From: Bacteroidales bacterium
GTDB lineage: Bacteria > Bacteroidota > Bacteroidia > Bacteroidales > PUMT01
Direction: 5' to 3'
Assembly (NCBI GenBank): GCA_007132225.1
Contig: SLPB01000019.1
Coordinates: forward strand, 1 to 56,696
Length of the DNA stretch: 56,696 bases
In this document: in pieces, positions 54,107 to 56,696 of the stretch
Position numbering within the stretch: position 1 is the stretch's first letter
Layout: every line of letters begins with the position of its first letter
Notes under the pieces: model-generated
What the model saw: only the letters and a program-made list of their open reading frames with translations
The model's database searches: none
Told to the model about the DNA's origin: nothing
Position numbers and translations under genes: made by a program

Positions 54107-54224
54107 CCAAAATGAAAATTTATTGATTGCCAGAGCTATACCTGATTTTAGTTAAATAATTAGTCCAAATCAAAATTTAATATCTGGCTTTTTATTTAAC
54201 TCCTGTAAGTTTCAATATTTTTAT

Positions 54225-54232
54225 TAATTTTG
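54225..54232 (+). promoter_or_regulatory. -7 element of the DUF4271 gene
   Basis: TAATTTTG matches TAnnTTTG. It overlaps the TTG at 54230 that opens the frame, so the ATG at 54257 is the probable start. No clear TTTG partner upstream. Confidence 0.4.
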
Positions 54233-54256
54233 CAGCGAACTAGCAGCTGCATTTTC

Positions 54257-55567
54257 ATGTTGGATAAATTTTATTCCGGTATCATATCATATCAATCTGC
54301 TGATTCAGATGTTAACCTAAGATCTGCGGGTGATCTGTCAGCAGCACAGGATATCAATGCACCCGCGGAGGCTGACACTGCCGGCGTTGTTTTTCCTGCC
54401 GATACGCTTGATGTTACCCTGCCTGACAGTTCTGAGGCTTCCCTGCCCGATACGCTTGATGTTACCCTGCCTGACAGTTCTGAGGCTTCCCTGCCCGATA
54501 CGCTCGATGTTACCCTGCCTGACAGTTCTGAGGCTTCCCTGCCCGATACGCTCGATGTTACCCTGCCCGATTACCCACATGGTTATGTAAGTGAGGAAGA
54601 TGAAACAACCGGGGAGCCAATTATTGAAGTTCGTGATGAACTTCAACAAACAGATCAAATAATCCCTGCAAGTCAGCCAGAATCAGTCGAAAAGGAAAAG
54701 GTTTTTAAATATGATGCTTCATATTATTTGAACTCCGAACCCCAAACTCTCTTTTTAAGTGATCACCTTTTTCCTCCTTCATCCCGTACAAAGGTGACAG
54801 GACCTTCCGGGGGAGAGGTTTTTATTGGAAATGAAACCGGGGTTACAAGTGAATCATCACTCGAATACAAGGCCTACCTGCAAAGTGATATTCATATAAA
54901 GAACACCGATCTTTCATATTCCTCGTTAGCCTGGATGCCCGGACTAGTTATATTATCACTTTTACTGCTTACCTGGATCAAGGTTATATATATACAGTTC
55001 CTTACACCTGTTCTTGTTTCGGCATTCAATTACAAGACAGCGACAAAGCTTTATAATGAAAAAAATGCACCGGCCCAGAATGCATTTATAATCCTTCACC
55101 TCATATTTGCCATCAATGCCGGATTATTTATTTTGTTTGCTGCTGATTATTTTGATTTTAGAAATCCGGATAGCAGTCCCCTCCTTTTTTTCCTGGGAAG
55201 CTCCATAGTCATTCTCCTTTTATTTGCATTTAAATCTGTTGCTCTCACCACGATTGGTTTTTTGTTTGACAATTCGAAAATATTTTCCGAGTATAAACAC
55301 AATATCTCCCTGTACAGCAAGATATACGGAATAGTGCTTTTGCCTGTTGTTGTAGGAATAATTTACATGGATGATTTTATTCTCAGTGAACTTATTTACA
55401 CCGGTTTGATCCTGGGAGCAGCAATTTATTTATTCCAGCTGATAAGAGGGCTGGAGATCATTATTAAAAAAGGTGTTTCTGTTTTTTATTTGATTTTATA
55501 TCTTTGTGCATTCGAAATTTTACCAATACTCGTTCTTTATAAATTGTTTTTGGAATTATTTATTTAA
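54257..55567 (+). CDS. DUF4271 membrane protein with 16-residue repeats
   Basis: The protein is about 436 residues from the ATG at 54257. The N-terminal half is low-complexity, acidic and Pro/Ser/Thr rich, built from a 16-residue repeat DTLDVTLPDSSEASLP present three times plus a partial copy (54401-54567). The C-terminal half has about six membrane segments ('LAWMPGLVILSLLLLTWIK' onward) matching Bacteroidetes DUF4271, a family commonly found directly before hemD. Function is unknown. The N-terminal linker has no obvious signal peptide. Confidence 0.8.
   Translation: MLDKFYSGIISYQSADSDVNLRSAGDLSAAQDINAPAEADTAGVVFPADTLDVTLPDSSEASLPDTLDVTLPDSSEASLPDTLDVTLPDSSEASLPDTLDVTLPDYPHGYVSEEDETTGEPIIEVRDELQQTDQIIPASQPESVEKEKVFKYDASYYLNSEPQTLFLSDHLFPPSSRTKVTGPSGGEVFIGNETGVTSESSLEYKAYLQSDIHIKNTDLSYSSLAWMPGLVILSLLLLTWIKVIYIQFLTPVLVSAFNYKTATKLYNEKNAPAQNAFIILHLIFAINAGLFILFAADYFDFRNPDSSPLLFFLGSSIVILLLFAFKSVALTTIGFLFDNSKIFSEYKHNISLYSKIYGIVLLPVVVGIIYMDDFILSELIYTGLILGAAIYLFQLIRGLEIIIKKGVSVFYLILYLCAFEILPILVLYKLFLELFI
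54401..54567 (+). repeat. 48-bp coding minisatellite
   Basis: Units begin at 54401, 54449 and 54497, each 48 bp, with a partial fourth at 54545. Units 1 and 2 are identical; unit 3 differs by a C for T near its start. Each encodes 16 residues in frame. The near identity implies recent expansion. Confidence 0.95.
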
Positions 55568-55602
55568 TTAAAAGGACTGAACTGTTTTTCCACAAAAACT
55601 CT

Positions 55603-56370
55603 ATGGCCTTGAAGATAAAAAAGATATTGGTCTCACAACCGAAACCTGTGAATGACAAGTCTCCTTACAAGGAGCTGGCGGAACGAAATAATCTCAAAAT
55701 TGATTTCCGTCCCTTTATTAACGTTGAAGTAGTTTCAGCTAAAGAATTCCGGCAGGATCGTATTGACATACTTGAGCATACTGCCATTATTTTTACAAGC
55801 CGGACCGCCATTGATAATTTTTTCCGGATTTCCGAAGAATTGCGAATTACCGTACCCGATAGTATGAAGTACTTTTGCATGTCTGAATCTATCGCCCACT
55901 ATTTGCAAAAATATATTGTATACCGGAAACGTAAGATTTTTTATGGATCCAATGTGTTTAAAGATCTGGTTGAACAGGTAATAGTTAAACATTTGTCAGA
56001 AAAATTTCTGGTTCCTCTTTCAGATATCCATAAGCCTGAAATCCCCCGTATACTTGAAAAAAACAAGATCAGGTTTACTAAGGCCATTCTTTACAGGACC
56101 GTGAGCAGTGATCTTTCCGATCTGAGCGATGTCAACTATGATGTTCTGGTATTTTACAGTCCCTCCGGCATAAAATCATTATTTCAAAATTTCCCGGATT
56201 TTGAACAGAACAATACTAAAATCGCCTGTTTTGGCCCCCATACCGCAAAGGCGGTAAAAAAAGCCGGTTTGCGCCTGGATATCTCAGCTCCTTCACCAAA
56301 TGCTCCTTCCATGACTATGGCTCTTGAGCATTTCATTAAGGAATACAACAAAAACGGAAGTGCAAAATGA
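55603..56370 (+). CDS. hemD: Uroporphyrinogen-III synthase
   Basis: The 255-residue protein has the weakly conserved HemD bilobal pattern. One lobe starts 'KILVSQPKPVNDKSPYKELAERNN' and the second has 'VLVFYSPSGIKSLFQNFP' and 'IACFGPHTAKAVKKAGLRLDI' with the conserved serine/threonine-rich strand. It cyclises hydroxymethylbilane to uroporphyrinogen III in the cytoplasm. Its neighbour is DUF4271, as in other Bacteroidetes. Confidence 0.88.
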   Translation: MALKIKKILVSQPKPVNDKSPYKELAERNNLKIDFRPFINVEVVSAKEFRQDRIDILEHTAIIFTSRTAIDNFFRISEELRITVPDSMKYFCMSESIAHYLQKYIVYRKRKIFYGSNVFKDLVEQVIVKHLSEKFLVPLSDIHKPEIPRILEKNKIRFTKAILYRTVSSDLSDLSDVNYDVLVFYSPSGIKSLFQNFPDFEQNNTKIACFGPHTAKAVKKAGLRLDISAPSPNAPSMTMALEHFIKEYNKNGSAK

Positions 56371-56479
56371 TCTGACAATGTTTTAAGGGTGATATATTAT
56401 TGGGTTGTCGTATTTTTTATTTCACTGGCGTGATCCTGTTCCATGATCAATTTAAGCAGCTTCAGGATTAATTTCCGGA

Positions 56480-56696
56480 TCAGTTTTCCTGAACCGGCGA
56501 CATAACGATGTCTGAAATATGGCGCATCAGATCTATTGTATAATCACCCATATATGGGCCAAACCAGCCCATTGTTTTAGATTCGTATTCATCAAGATAA
56601 TAATACTTTCCGGGAACAATATACCCTACCATACCTCCATTGAAACTTGTGACATTAGAATCAAATCCCTTTGCGGCAAGGTAATTTTTAATCTGA
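56480..56696 (-). CDS. Partial C-terminus of ceramidase-like protein
   Basis: The frame is open from the window edge to a TGA at 56480-56482, giving 71 residues, so the gene is cut at its 5' side by the window end. It contains GYIVPGKYYYLDEYES and MGWFGPYMGDYTIDLM, a pattern I associate with Bacteroidetes neutral/alkaline ceramidase-like proteins. The family call is tentative. It converges with hemD. Confidence 0.5.
   Translation of the reverse strand, partial: QIKNYLAAKGFDSNVTSFNGGMVGYIVPGKYYYLDEYESKTMGWFGPYMGDYTIDLMRHISDIVMSPVQEN

Noticed and set aside
54338-54658. Minus-strand open frame made of repeated 16-residue units across the minisatellite
   Set aside because: Any 48-bp tandem repeat keeps several frames open; only the plus-strand frame joins to the DUF4271 membrane domain.

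Overview
The window reads as chromosomal DNA of an uncultured or free-living member of the Bacteroidetes, probably Bacteroidales or Marinilabiliales. The reasons are AT-rich intergenic DNA, promoters of the TTTG/TAnnTTTG type instead of -35/-10 boxes, few Shine-Dalgarno sites, and Bacteroidetes-typical families (DUF4271 next to hemD, lipoprotein Gfo/Idh oxidoreductases, DUF6807, an ECF sigma factor with a linked membrane protein, paired M16 peptidases). Nothing indicates a prophage, plasmid, IS element or CRISPR array. Taxonomy is inferred from gene content only.

Layout. 1-751: gene-free AT-rich DNA holding one copy of a dispersed intergenic repeat. 752-6556: mostly exported or envelope proteins: a PflX-like radical SAM protein with a Tat-like lipoprotein signal, a GNAT, a membrane glycosyltransferase, a DUF6807 protein and a lipoprotein oxidoreductase. 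A 22-bp perfect hairpin follows. 6758-9461: ECF sigma factor, putative anti-sigma protein and outer-membrane barrel. 9585-15604: PepE, an AsmA-like protein, a histidine kinase and a U32 (TrhP-like) protein. 15633-21702 (minus): cPGS-like P-loop protein, RsgA, a large hybrid histidine kinase and an unrecognised small protein. 22114-22728: AcpH-like phosphodiesterase. 22789-30101 (minus): purH followed by the rod-shape cluster mreB-mreC-mreD-mrdA-rodA. 30348-31601: MacB-type permease. 31717-36383 (minus): tig, clpP, clpX and rsmA, the chaperone/protease cluster plus a 16S rRNA methyltransferase. tRNA-Leu(UAG) lies at 36544-36625. 36768-39013: a small membrane protein, then tatC-lptB on the minus strand. 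39014-39658: a second long gap with the second repeat copy. 39659-47271: recQ, an ABC ATPase/permease pair, then a sodium:solute symporter paired with a Tat-exported putative polysaccharide-active enzyme. 47307-53535 (minus): an M16 heterodimer-type pair and an S9 peptidase. 53654-56370: dtd, a DUF4271 protein with a 48-bp minisatellite, and hemD. The window ends inside the 3' part of a ceramidase-like gene on the minus strand.

Most of the window is core housekeeping: envelope growth, protein quality control, ribosome and tRNA maintenance. No classical defence or mobile system was recognised. The observations most worth checking are the exported radical SAM and oxidoreductase proteins, the dispersed repeat, the long perfect hairpin before the sigma operon, the 48-bp minisatellite in the DUF4271 gene, two in-frame G9 tracts in membrane-protein genes, and the duplicated 3' end of rsmA.
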